Shown: in pieces, positions 15,002-23,379 of the stretch | How positions within the stretch are numbered: position 1 is the first letter of the stretch | How the letters are laid out: each line of letters opens with the position of its first letter | Source: Bdellovibrionota bacterium | GTDB lineage: Bacteria; Bdellovibrionota; Bdellovibrionia; Bdellovibrionales; Bdellovibrionaceae | Reading direction: 5' to 3' | Length of the DNA: 64,000 nucleotides | NCBI GenBank assembly: GCA_963170155.1 | Contig: CAUJGP010000036.1 | Span: forward strand, 27,759 to 91,758 | The notes under the pieces: generated by a model | What the model saw: the letters and a program-made list of their open reading frames with translations, nothing else | Databases searched by the model: none | Told to the model about the DNA's origin: nothing | Position numbers and translations under genes: made by a program

Positions 15002-15673
15002 GTGATTCGCGATAAAATTGTATTGATTCACATGCAGGTTCTCTTGTGGAGTGTTGTTTTTTTTCTTTTGGGAACACCTCTTTCTGCTGCGCCAACAATT
15101 ATTTCGAAAGTCGTAGGTAAGGTTGGAGATTATGCTCTTACATCAAGAGAAGTGATCGCAGGTCTTTTATTAGAAAAAGCCTTGGTACCGGAAATTAAAG
15201 AGGAGTTTGTTGAAAATGTATCGGCACCTGAGTTTGTATCTCAAGTAACATCAGCTTTAATTGAAAAGGTTATTTCTTTGGAGGCGGAGAATTTTTCTTT
15301 GGCGAGCATTTCAGAAGAAGAACGTAAAGGCTCTTTGGAAAAGGCCAAAAAAAATCTTTCTAATACGCGCTCATGGCAAAAATTAGCGGTTACAGAAGCG
15401 GAGTTTCAGGATTTTTTATTGCGTAAATTGAGGAGTAAAAAATTTTTGAAATATAAATCTGAAGCGGCAAGCCTTACTGTTAGTGATTTTGAGGTGAAAG
15501 ATTATTTTGAAAAAAACCGGCATAAGTTTGGAAACCTACCGTTAGAAAGTTTTAAAGAAAGTATACGCCAGTATCTCATCCAAAAGCAGTCTGAGGACCG
15601 ACTTCGAGAGTGGTTTGAGGTTTTGAGAAAGAAATATCAGGTAAGAAACTTTCTCGCAGAGTCGGGAGTATGA
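15002..15673 (+). CDS. SurA-like periplasmic chaperone without PPIase domain
   Basis: A 223-residue protein with signal peptide (VVFFLLGTPLSAA) and then KVVGKVGDYALTSREVIAGLLLEKAL, the strand-helix opening of SurA/PpiD N-terminal domains. Helices follow (about 60-150), and a C-terminal helix ending DRLREWFEVLRKKYQVR matches the segment that in SurA closes the chaperone module. The parvulin domain that normally lies between is missing. GTG 15002 is taken as start because GAGGAGAGGG precedes it. It overlaps the acetyltransferase gene by four bases. A role in outer-membrane protein folding is inferred. Confidence 0.7.
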   Translation: MIRDKIVLIHMQVLLWSVVFFLLGTPLSAAPTIISKVVGKVGDYALTSREVIAGLLLEKALVPEIKEEFVENVSAPEFVSQVTSALIEKVISLEAENFSLASISEEERKGSLEKAKKNLSNTRSWQKLAVTEAEFQDFLLRKLRSKKFLKYKSEAASLTVSDFEVKDYFEKNRHKFGNLPLESFKESIRQYLIQKQSEDRLREWFEVLRKKYQVRNFLAESGV

Positions 15674-16200
15674 CTCTGCGAGAGTGCACTATTTTTGAAG
15701 TAGGCCTTATGGCTGAATTAGCCAAAGCTTGTCGCGAATCTCTAGGTTTACAGTTTGAGTTAAATTGGAATGAAGATTCAATGAATCAGGCACTGATGAG
15801 TTCTGGTGGGCGAGCTTTGGGAGCATTTATTCAGGATAATTTAGTGGGTTTTATTCTTTATCACAAATTTTCAGGCTCAGAGGAGAAGTTTGCATTGGCA
15901 GAAGAGAGCTCTGAGAAGGTAGTTTCAAATTCTCATTTAGAAATTTTATGTTTAGCGACCCATCCTGTTTATCAAAGAATGGGTGTGATGCGAGCCTTAT
16001 TTCAGGAGCTGAAGAGAGGGGCGAGAGAAATTTGGTTAGAGGTCCATGAATCTAATTCACAAGCGCTTTATTTTTATAAAACTCAGGAGTTTCAATTGGT
16101 TGGTTCTAGGTCTAGGTATTACAGGGATGGAAAAAGAGCTTTCCTTTTTACATGGAAGATAAAAAAGGAAAGAGACTCTAACTTAGTGGATGACTTATGA
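15670..16200 (+). CDS. GNAT N-acetyltransferase, RimI-like
   Basis: A 176-residue acetyltransferase. The acetyl-CoA motif appears as LCLATHPVYQRMGVMRALFQEL (about residues 95-116; Q-x-x-G-V-M in place of the usual Q/R-x-x-G-x-G/A). Downstream, IWLEVHESNSQALYFYKTQEFQLVGSRSRYYRDGKRAFLFTWK matches RimI-type enzymes (LEV..SN..A..FY...GF..VG.R..YY). RimI acetylates the N-terminus of ribosomal protein S18, but paralogues have other targets. A poorly conserved insert lies around residues 70-88. The ATG overlaps the preceding stop (ATGA), and a strong terminator follows. Confidence 0.8.
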   Translation: MTLRECTIFEVGLMAELAKACRESLGLQFELNWNEDSMNQALMSSGGRALGAFIQDNLVGFILYHKFSGSEEKFALAEESSEKVVSNSHLEILCLATHPVYQRMGVMRALFQELKRGAREIWLEVHESNSQALYFYKTQEFQLVGSRSRYYRDGKRAFLFTWKIKKERDSNLVDDL

Positions 16201-16229
16201 AAAATTAGTTGCTACAACTTTTCTAAGTA

Positions 16230-16258
16230 ATGGGCCCGAGGTGGCTCATTTTTTTTTG
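16230..16258 (+). terminator. Rho-independent terminator after the acetyltransferase gene
   Basis: AATGGGCC (16230-16237) and GGCTCATT (16244-16251) form an 8-base-pair stem with one G-T pair and a CGAGGT loop, followed by an uninterrupted T run to 16258. It separates the SurA-like/acetyltransferase pair from the rimP operon. Confidence 0.93.
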
Positions 16259-16324
16259 TGATCAATGGTTTAAGCTTGAATAAATGCAAATGAAGTCAAG
16301 TGTCAGATAAGGTAGTGAAGTTGA

Positions 16325-16837
16325 ATGTCAGATGTGCTCATGAGTCAGATTGAACAAGTCGCTCAGGAAATTGTCGAAAAAGAAGGATGTATTCTGTACG
16401 ATCTTGAGTTTATAGGAAATGGCAACGGAAGAACGCTAAGACTCTATATTGATAAGGAATCTGGGATTAATATTGATGATTGTGCGGGTGTTTCAAGAGC
16501 CTTAAATCTTTATTTGGATGAAAATGATATTATACCAGGTGGAGCTTATCATCTCGAGGTGTCGTCTCCTGGTCTAGAGAGATCTCTAAGAAAAAAATGG
16601 CATTTTACCAAAGCTATAGGCGAAAGAGTCGATTTTCGACTTTCTAAATCTATGGGGGATTTAGGAGTTGAGGGTCAGCGTTGGCAAAATTGCAAGCATG
16701 CTGATGGTATTTTAATTAAAACAGATGAGGATGTGGCCGTATTTGAGTTGAAGGACACCTGCGTTAACATTCCTTATGAGCTAATCGATAAAGCAAAGAT
16801 TGTTTTTGATTTTTCTAAACCAAAAAATAAGAGGTGA
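16325..16837 (+). CDS. rimP: Ribosome maturation factor RimP
   Basis: A 170-residue protein with the RimP layout: an N-terminal alpha/beta domain (EIVEKEGCILYDLEFIGNGNGRTLRLYIDKESGINIDDCAGVSRAL) and the conserved YHLEVSSPGLERSLRKKWHF, followed by a small SH3-like C-terminal domain. RimP helps assemble the 30S subunit. It heads the classical rimP-nusA-infB-rbfA-truB operon and ends three bases before the nusA start, so the two are translated in tandem. The 66-base gap to the upstream terminator must contain the promoter, where TTGAAT near 16277 is a weak -35 candidate. Confidence 0.95.
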   Translation: MSDVLMSQIEQVAQEIVEKEGCILYDLEFIGNGNGRTLRLYIDKESGINIDDCAGVSRALNLYLDENDIIPGGAYHLEVSSPGLERSLRKKWHFTKAIGERVDFRLSKSMGDLGVEGQRWQNCKHADGILIKTDEDVAVFELKDTCVNIPYELIDKAKIVFDFSKPKNKR

Positions 16838-16839
16838 TT

Positions 16840-18249
16840 ATGTCATCTGAGAATATGTTTTCAGAATTAAGTCGCGTGATTGAACAGGTGGGTAAAGATA
16901 AGGGTATTGATCGTCAGGTGATTATTGATGCCATTACTCAAGGCATGCTTTTGGCAGCTCGAAAGAAATTCGGGACTTACCGAGAAATAGAGCCTCAGTA
17001 CAATGAGGAGACTGGTGAGGTTGAGTTATATGAGTTTAAAGAGGTTGTGCCAAAGGAAGATTTTATTGATGAAGAAGTTGAAATTCCCCAAGATGAGGCT
17101 TTAAAGCTAGATCCAGAAGCTCAGCTTCATGACTCAATTGGTATTAAAATTGAAGCTAAGGATTTAGGGCGTATTGCTGCTCAAATGGCTAAGCAGATTA
17201 TTTTACAAAAAATTCGTGATGCAGAGAGAGAGATTATTTTTAATGAGTTTGAGACTCGTAAAGGTGAGATTGCTTCTGGTATTATCCGCCGTGTGGAAAA
17301 AGTGATGGTTGTCGTGGATTTGGGGCGAACAGAAGCCTACCTTCCTTTGAGAGAGCAAATTCCTGGAGAGGTTTATAAGTCAGGAGATCGTGTTCAAGGT
17401 TACCTTTCTGAGGTTCGTCAGACCACTCGTGGACCTCAGATTATTATGTCACGGGCTGATGAACGTTATCTCATGAAGCTTTTTGAGCAGGAAGTTCCTG
17501 AAATTTATGACGGTATCGTGGAGATTATGGCAGCGGCTCGAGAGCCCGGCCAGAGAGCTAAAATTGCTGTTCGTTCAAAGGATAGCTCTATAGATCCTGT
17601 GGGCGCCTGTGTCGGCATGAAGGGATCTCGTGTTCAAAATATTATTCAGGAGCTTAAGGGAGAAAAGATTGATATTGTCCCTTGGGATGAGGATATCACG
17701 CGATTTGCGTGCAATGCTTTAGCACCAGCAGAAATCTCTCGAGTGTTTCTTGATGAAAATAATCATGAAATGGAGATTGTTGTTCCTGATACCCAGCTTA
17801 GTCTTGCGATTGGGCGACGAGGACAAAATGTTCGATTGGCAGCTAAGTTAACAACATGGAAGATTGATATTTTATCAGAATCAGCAGCGCAGGCCAAGGC
17901 TTCCGAGTCCATTGCAAACCTTTTATTGATTCCAGGGATGAGTGAGACAATGGCGCAGAATCTATATCAATCAGGTTTTGGTTCTTTTAATGTTATTGCT
18001 GAGGCTTCTATTGAAGATATTATGGCGATTCCAGGTTATGATGATCCGACTCGAGCAGAAAAGCTCTTGAACGATGCTCAGGCTCTGGTAAATAAATACA
18101 AAGCATCGGGGCAGCCAATTCCTGTTCAGGGAGCAGGAAAAGAGGCAAAATCTGATGCAAAGTCTTTGGCTGATATGCGATTGAAACAAGAAATGGAAAA
18201 GCTTGAAGACCAAGAAGCAAATACCAATAGTGAGAACAATGAAGAATAG
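16840..18249 (+). CDS. nusA: Transcription termination/antitermination factor NusA
   Basis: A 469-residue RNA polymerase cofactor. Domains in order: N-terminal polymerase-binding domain (to about 130), S1 domain (about 135-200, GIIRRVEKVMVVVDLGRTEAYLP), KH1 (about 230-280, DPVGACVGMKGSRVQNI), KH2 (about 300-350, LAIGRRGQNVRLAAKL) and a C-terminal helix-hairpin-helix region (LLIPGMSETMAQNLYQSGFGS). The ATG at 16840 is preferred over GTG 16834 because AGAGG precedes it at the right distance. It lies between rimP and infB, the standard order. Confidence 0.97.
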   Translation: MSSENMFSELSRVIEQVGKDKGIDRQVIIDAITQGMLLAARKKFGTYREIEPQYNEETGEVELYEFKEVVPKEDFIDEEVEIPQDEALKLDPEAQLHDSIGIKIEAKDLGRIAAQMAKQIILQKIRDAEREIIFNEFETRKGEIASGIIRRVEKVMVVVDLGRTEAYLPLREQIPGEVYKSGDRVQGYLSEVRQTTRGPQIIMSRADERYLMKLFEQEVPEIYDGIVEIMAAAREPGQRAKIAVRSKDSSIDPVGACVGMKGSRVQNIIQELKGEKIDIVPWDEDITRFACNALAPAEISRVFLDENNHEMEIVVPDTQLSLAIGRRGQNVRLAAKLTTWKIDILSESAAQAKASESIANLLLIPGMSETMAQNLYQSGFGSFNVIAEASIEDIMAIPGYDDPTRAEKLLNDAQALVNKYKASGQPIPVQGAGKEAKSDAKSLADMRLKQEMEKLEDQEANTNSENNEE

Positions 18250-18274
18250 ATATTTCTTCGCGTGAGGAGTGTGA

Positions 18275-21200
18275 GTGGCGAATCCAAAGGTTTTTGAATT
18301 TGCAAAAGAAGTAGGAATGGAAACCTTGGCTTTGATGGCCAAGATTCGTGAGTGGCAGTTGCCGATCAAGAGCCACATGGCCGAGCTAACACCCGAGATG
18401 GTGGATCAAATCAAAACTCGACTCAATCCCGCTCAAGAAGAGGTCGGGAAAAAACTCACAGTTAAAAAGAAGACGACAGCAAAAAAAGTAGCAGCTGCTG
18501 ATTCGGCAGTGAGCTCGTCATCATCTTCCTCTTCTGCTTCAGCAACAAAGATTGTTCGTCGTAAGGCAGTTGTGGAGGAGGCCCCTAAGAAGGCAGAGCC
18601 AGAGGTTGCACAGGGAGACTCTTTGTCAGAAGATTCGGTTGTTGCTAAGGAAGCTTTGAATGTGGAGTCAGCAGCAAAAGAGATGGATCCTGTAAAGGCA
18701 CCTTCAACAAAAAATAAAACTAAAATTAAGCCAGAGGCAGAAACTCGTTCAGAGGAGCTTGCGGTCGATTCAGAGACTCATGCGACACCAGTCTCTGCCA
18801 AAGAATTATTAAATAAAGAGCAAGAGGTGGTCTCTTCTCCTGCAACTACTGCAGCAGCTGTAGATGCGGTATCGACTCAACCGTCAGAAAATTCCGAGGC
18901 TTCTGTGATGAGATCTTCGACTTCTATTGATCAACACGTTAAGGCTCCTCGAGTGGAATCTCCAGTTGGAGTCCCTAGTGGTCAAAAGGTTGTTGCTCCT
19001 GAAGTAAATGAAAAAAGGGTGCAGCCTTCCCCTGCAAGGAAAAAAGAAGTGATTGTTGGTCAAAGTGGTTTTGCAAGTTCACAGAAGCCAGCAAATGAAG
19101 TGGTTAGAAAGAACATTGTTGGTCGAATGGATTTAAGTCGTGTATCACCACCTTCAGCAATGGGCGGTGCAGCTGGTTCACGAGGATCTTATCAAGGTGG
19201 TGGGCAGGCGAGAGGTGGCTTTCAATCGAATCATTCAGGTGGTGGAACCGCTGGCGGTGGCTTTCGTGGTGGCTCGTCGGTGGGAGGTGCTCCTATGCGA
19301 TCAGCTGGGCGGAGCAACTTGCGTGCTGGTTTTGTCGCTCAACCTATTCCTGTCATTCCGGAGCTTGAGGATGCGGGGCGAAGATCTAAGTTTGAAGATA
19401 AACATAAAAAGTTTTCAAAGCCCTCCCCAACGGAATCAGGTTCATCCAACTTGCCAGATGAAGAAGTCGTTGAATTTAATTCATCTGAGTTTAGAAAACG
19501 GGAAATGGTTTTTCAACCCAAGAAGAAAAAAGGAATGTTGGCAAGAGAAAGCCTGCAAACAAAAATTACAACACCTAAGGCTTCTAAGCGTATTTTAAAA
19601 GTCAATGGAGCTATGAAGTTAGGGGATGTTGCGGAGTCAGTTGGTGTAAAGGCCGCTCAGCTCATGAAAGTTCTCATGCAGAATGGTGTCATGGGAAATA
19701 TGAATACAGATTTGGACTTTGATACTTTAGCATTGATACTTCCCGAGTTTGGTTGGGAAGCTCAAAATATTTTTAAGACAGCTGATGAAATTCTTGAAGA
19801 TACCGCTTTTGGTGATCTTACCGTAGAAGCTGTATCACGACCTCCTGTGGTCACAGTTATGGGTCATGTGGATCATGGTAAAACATCGCTTTTAGATGCT
19901 ATTCGACAAGCAAACGTAGCTGAGGGCGAAAAGGGTGGAATTACTCAGCATATAGGTGCTTATCAGGTTAAGCTGGAAAGTGGCCAGCTCGTCACTTTCT
20001 TAGATACTCCAGGTCACGAAGCTTTTACTGCAATGCGAGCCAGAGGAGCTAATGCGACTGATATAGCAGTCATTGTTATTGCTGCTGATGATGGTGTTAT
20101 GCCTCAGACGGCTGAGGCAATCAATCATGCTAAGGCTGCGGATGTTCCCATTGTGATTGCTCTGAATAAAATTGATAAGCCTGGAGCAAATCCCGATCGA
20201 ATTAAGCAACAACTTACTGAGTATGAGATCGTTCCTGAGGAATGGGGAGGATCTAATATTTTTTGCGAAGTTTCTGCTATTAAAAAGTTAGGCATTAAAG
20301 AGTTATTGGAACAACTTCTTTTAGTTGCTGAGATGCAAGAGTTAAAAGCGAATCCTAAGCGTTCAGGGACGGGGATTGTTATTGAGAGTCGATTGGAAAG
20401 AGGGCGCGGCAACGTCGCTACCATTCTTGTTCAAGATGGGACTGTGCAGGTTGGTGATTTGATCGTTGCAGGCATTTGTTCTGGCCGTATTCGTAGTTTG
20501 ATGAATGACTTAGGCGAGCGGGTTCCATCAGCGGGTCCTGGATCTCCCGTTGAAGTTTTAGGTTTGGATGAAGTTCCTGCTGCTGGAGATAAGTTTGATA
20601 TTGTTAAAGATGAAAGAACTCTTGAGCGGGTTGTTGATTTAAGAAAAGCAAATAAATTGAAAGCTGAATCTAGCACTCCAAAGCTATCTCTTGAGGAGAT
20701 TTTCGCTCGAGCAAAGCAAGGCGAGCAGAAAACTTTGAATGTGATTTTAAAGTCAGATGTCATGGGAAGTGCGGAAGCTATTCAAGGAATGTTTCAGAAG
20801 CTAGCTACAGAGGAAGTAAAAATAAAAGTGATTCATTCTGCGGTTGGTGGCATCACGGAGGGAGATGTTTTATTAGCGACAACATCGAGTGCTATTATCT
20901 TAGGATTCAATACAAGACCTGACGGTAATGCGATGTCCTTGGCAAAGCAGCGAGGAGTTGAGATCAGAACCTATGGTATCGTATATGAAATGATGGACGA
21001 TTTGAAGCGCTTAATGGCAGGTCTTCTTGAGCCTGAGATTGTGGAGCAAGTTCATGGTCGTGCGGAAGTTCGTAATCTTTTTACTGTTCCCAAAATTGGT
21101 ACTATTGCAGGATGCTCTGTTGTGGATGGTAAAATTGCTCGAGCTCATCTTGTACGGCTCATTAGAAATGGTGTGGTTGTTTATCAAGGAAAGATTGGGA

Positions 21201-21361
21201 GCTTAAAGAGATTTAAAGATGATGCTAAAGAAGTTGCTTCTGGATTTGAATGTGGAATTGGGATTGAAAATTATAATGATTTAAAAGCGGGAGATGTTAT
21301 TGAGGCTTATACACGAGAAGAGATTCGCCGTAGTTTAACTGAGACAACAGCTTCTATTTAA
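18275..21361 (+). CDS. infB: Translation initiation factor IF-2
   Basis: A 1028-residue GTPase that brings initiator tRNA to the ribosome. It starts with an IF2-N motif (KVFEFAKEVGMETLALMAKI), then a very long low-complexity linker of about 420 residues: a Ser tract near residue 80, Lys/Glu/Ala-rich parts and a Gly/Arg/Ser-rich block near 295-350. A second IF2-N motif (LKVNGAMKLGDVAESVGVKAAQL) comes next, then the G domain: GHVDHGKTSLLD, DTPGHEAFTAMRARGA and NKID. Domains II-IV complete it. The start is GTG 18275 with GAGGAG upstream. At this length it is similar to myxobacterial IF-2. Confidence 0.98.
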   Translation: MANPKVFEFAKEVGMETLALMAKIREWQLPIKSHMAELTPEMVDQIKTRLNPAQEEVGKKLTVKKKTTAKKVAAADSAVSSSSSSSSASATKIVRRKAVVEEAPKKAEPEVAQGDSLSEDSVVAKEALNVESAAKEMDPVKAPSTKNKTKIKPEAETRSEELAVDSETHATPVSAKELLNKEQEVVSSPATTAAAVDAVSTQPSENSEASVMRSSTSIDQHVKAPRVESPVGVPSGQKVVAPEVNEKRVQPSPARKKEVIVGQSGFASSQKPANEVVRKNIVGRMDLSRVSPPSAMGGAAGSRGSYQGGGQARGGFQSNHSGGGTAGGGFRGGSSVGGAPMRSAGRSNLRAGFVAQPIPVIPELEDAGRRSKFEDKHKKFSKPSPTESGSSNLPDEEVVEFNSSEFRKREMVFQPKKKKGMLARESLQTKITTPKASKRILKVNGAMKLGDVAESVGVKAAQLMKVLMQNGVMGNMNTDLDFDTLALILPEFGWEAQNIFKTADEILEDTAFGDLTVEAVSRPPVVTVMGHVDHGKTSLLDAIRQANVAEGEKGGITQHIGAYQVKLESGQLVTFLDTPGHEAFTAMRARGANATDIAVIVIAADDGVMPQTAEAINHAKAADVPIVIALNKIDKPGANPDRIKQQLTEYEIVPEEWGGSNIFCEVSAIKKLGIKELLEQLLLVAEMQELKANPKRSGTGIVIESRLERGRGNVATILVQDGTVQVGDLIVAGICSGRIRSLMNDLGERVPSAGPGSPVEVLGLDEVPAAGDKFDIVKDERTLERVVDLRKANKLKAESSTPKLSLEEIFARAKQGEQKTLNVILKSDVMGSAEAIQGMFQKLATEEVKIKVIHSAVGGITEGDVLLATTSSAIILGFNTRPDGNAMSLAKQRGVEIRTYGIVYEMMDDLKRLMAGLLEPEIVEQVHGRAEVRNLFTVPKIGTIAGCSVVDGKIARAHLVRLIRNGVVVYQGKIGSLKRFKDDAKEVASGFECGIGIENYNDLKAGDVIEAYTREEIRRSLTETTASI

Positions 21362-21391
21362 TTTTAGTGAAGAGGATTAAAGTTTAAAAGC

Positions 21392-21787
21392 ATGCAATTT
21401 AAAAAACATGACCGGCGTCAAATCCAGATTGAAAAACAGATTCAAGAAAGTTTAGCTTCTTATTTTTTGAAAAACTTAAATATTGGTAGTGATGGACTTG
21501 TTTCTGTCACGCGAGTGCATGTGCCTAAAGATTTAAAAACGGCGGATGTTTATATTCATCAATATAGTCAAGCCCAATCAGAAGCTACAAAAGAGGATAT
21601 TCTTGAAAAGCTTCGAAAAAACAACAACTCAATTCAGAAGCATTTAATGCAAGAGTTGAAGCTTCGATACTGTCCTCGCCTTGAGTTTTACTACGATAAA
21701 GCTTTTGATAAAACCTTGGCTGTGGATCAACTCATTTACGATATGACTCGTTCAGGTGATATCAAGAAAGAGGATTATTCTGAATAA
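21392..21787 (+). CDS. rbfA: Ribosome-binding factor A
   Basis: A 131-residue KH-like protein for late 16S rRNA 5'-end processing and cold adaptation. Family features are RRQIQIEKQIQESLASYF at the start, VSVTRVHVPKDLKTADVYIHQY and the C-terminal LKLRYCPRLEFYYDKAFDKTLAVDQLI. It follows infB by 30 bases. The last 32 bases overlap the longest possible truB frame. Confidence 0.93.
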   Translation: MQFKKHDRRQIQIEKQIQESLASYFLKNLNIGSDGLVSVTRVHVPKDLKTADVYIHQYSQAQSEATKEDILEKLRKNNNSIQKHLMQELKLRYCPRLEFYYDKAFDKTLAVDQLIYDMTRSGDIKKEDYSE

Positions 21788-22718
21788 CAGTGCAGAAAAT
21801 AGAATTCATGGACTTCTTTTAATTCGTAAACCAAGTGGAATAACAAGCCATGATGTGGTTCATCAGGTTCGTCGTCGTCTTGGAATCAAGGAAGTTGGTC
21901 ATGCGGGCACTTTAGATCCTCTTGCGCAAGGACTCATGGTTCTTCTTTTGGGAGAAGCAACAAAGGTGAGTTCTTACATTCTTGAAAAAAACAAGCAATA
22001 TGAAGTGACTCTCAGGTTAGGGGTGGAAACAGACACATTAGATATAACGGGTCAGGTTTTGAGAGAGACTTTTGATATAAAGTTCAAGGATGATGAGGTT
22101 GTTCAGCAAGCTTTGGCATTGCAGGGGGATTTTAATTGGGAAGTCCCTTTATTTTCAGCCACGAAGGTTGCAGGACGTAGGCTTTATGAGCATGCAAGAA
22201 GTGGGCAAACCGAGGTATTAGAGCGTCCTCGTAAACCTATGAGTTTTTGGAAAATTGAGCATTTAACTGGAGTATCAGAAAAAAATTCTTATCAATTTCG
22301 GCTTAATTGCTCAAAAGGTAGTTTCGTTAGATCTTGGGTTCAGACATTAGGGGTGAACTTGGGGTGTGGGGCTGTTATGACCGATTTGACCCGAACCTAT
22401 TCTTCTCCTTATCAACTTCAAAATGCAATTGATTTAAATGAGGTCTTGTCTTTGGCTTCACTTAAAGAAAGTAAGGCTTTTGTTTCTCTTGCCAATGTTT
22501 TGCCTGAATTTAAATCTATTCGGGTGAGTGGTTTGAGCGAGGCTTTAATTCGCAATGGGCAGATTTCTCATGAATTAAGGCGACGATTAATCATCTATTA
22601 TAATCCTGAAGTCGATAATGGTATTAAGGTTGTGAGCCAAAGGTCAGATGATTTATTAGCTTTGGTTGGTTTAGAAGAGGGCAAAGGATTCGTTGTTCGA
22701 CGTATTTTTTGTTATTAA
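21756..22718 (+). CDS. truB: tRNA pseudouridine-55 synthase
   Basis: A 320-residue enzyme that makes the T-loop pseudouridine. HGLLLIRKPSGITSHDVVHQVRRRLGIKEVGHAGTLDPLAQG includes the catalytic Asp (GTLDPLA); later blocks (ATKVAGRRLYEHARSG, CSKGSFVRSWVQTLG) also fit. The start is uncertain: GTG 21756 is the only common start codon before the conserved part but overlaps rbfA by 32 bases and lacks a ribosome binding site. AAGAGG sits just before ATT 21774/21777 and CTG 21780, which would be rare starts. It ends the rimP operon. Confidence 0.94.
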   Translation: MISRKRIILNNSAENRIHGLLLIRKPSGITSHDVVHQVRRRLGIKEVGHAGTLDPLAQGLMVLLLGEATKVSSYILEKNKQYEVTLRLGVETDTLDITGQVLRETFDIKFKDDEVVQQALALQGDFNWEVPLFSATKVAGRRLYEHARSGQTEVLERPRKPMSFWKIEHLTGVSEKNSYQFRLNCSKGSFVRSWVQTLGVNLGCGAVMTDLTRTYSSPYQLQNAIDLNEVLSLASLKESKAFVSLANVLPEFKSIRVSGLSEALIRNGQISHELRRRLIIYYNPEVDNGIKVVSQRSDDLLALVGLEEGKGFVVRRIFCY

Positions 22719-23013
22719 GAGCACTAAAAGAAAGATTGATTGATGCTTTTAAGTCTTGAAAAATTGATTTTTGAAATGAGTATTAAGGCTAAAAGAGTCA
22801 GTTAATGATTGGTATTACTAGTTGACGTTTTGATAAAGTGCAGTTAGACCAAAAGCTTACCTGGATTGTAAATCTGGTATAGCTCGTATAGCGACAGCCA
22901 TGACGTTAATATGGGCTCGTGTTATTGCCTTCACAAGCGGTAACGATGGGAAAGGGTAAGAGCAAAATCTTATCTTCAGTGGAATAATCAATAAACAAAA
23001 ATGGAGGAGTATA
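22719..23013 (+). promoter_or_regulatory. rpsO leader region
   Basis: The 295-base gap before rpsO holds no credible open frame. TTGACG near 22823 may be a -35 box. Further on, AGCCAT and ATGGGCT (about 22896-22915) can form a small hairpin, and GGAGGAG lies just before the start. S15 commonly represses its own mRNA through a leader structure, so a regulatory role is plausible, but no known S15 motif is matched. Confidence 0.3.
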
Positions 23014-23283
23014 ATGGCACTCACAAAAGAACAACGTGAAGATGTTATCAAAAAATACAGAAGAAATGATCTTGATACAGGAAGTTCTGAAGTGCAAATT
23101 GCACTGCTAACGCACAGAATTTCTGATATCACTCAGCACTTTACTGTTCATAAGAAAGATGTTCATGGAAGAAGAGGTCTTGTGACGCTTGTGAATCGAC
23201 GTCGAAAGCTTTTAGATTATCTTAAGAAAAATGATAATGCTAAATACCAACAAATTCTTAAAGATTTAGAAATACGAAAATAA
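23014..23283 (+). CDS. rpsO: 30S ribosomal protein S15
   Basis: An 89-residue protein of exact family length, starting MALTKEQREDVIKKYRRNDLDTGSSEVQIALLTHRI, with the 16S/23S bridge segment HKKDVHGRRGLVTLVNRRRKLLDYLK. GGAGGAG precedes the ATG. It is followed by a terminator and then pnp, the usual rpsO-pnp order; some transcripts probably read through to pnp. Confidence 0.98.
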   Translation: MALTKEQREDVIKKYRRNDLDTGSSEVQIALLTHRISDITQHFTVHKKDVHGRRGLVTLVNRRRKLLDYLKKNDNAKYQQILKDLEIRK

Positions 23284-23290
23284 AGAATAA

Positions 23291-23318
23291 AAAGAGGGCG
23301 CCAATCATCGCCCTCTTT
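23291..23318 (+). terminator. Terminator between rpsO and pnp
   Basis: AAAGAGGGCG (23291-23300) pairs perfectly with CGCCCTCTTT (23309-23318) around an 8-base loop, followed by GATTATTAATT. The tail is only moderately T-rich, so partial read-through into pnp is likely. Confidence 0.88.
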
Positions 23319-23379
23319 GATTATTAATTCATTGTTAATTTAAAGATCCATCTTTCGAAGCTCATTGAGGAGTATATTC

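Noticed and set aside
17971..18378. Long minus-strand open frames opposite nusA, infB and pnp
   Set aside because: Antisense shadows of highly conserved genes without start signals.
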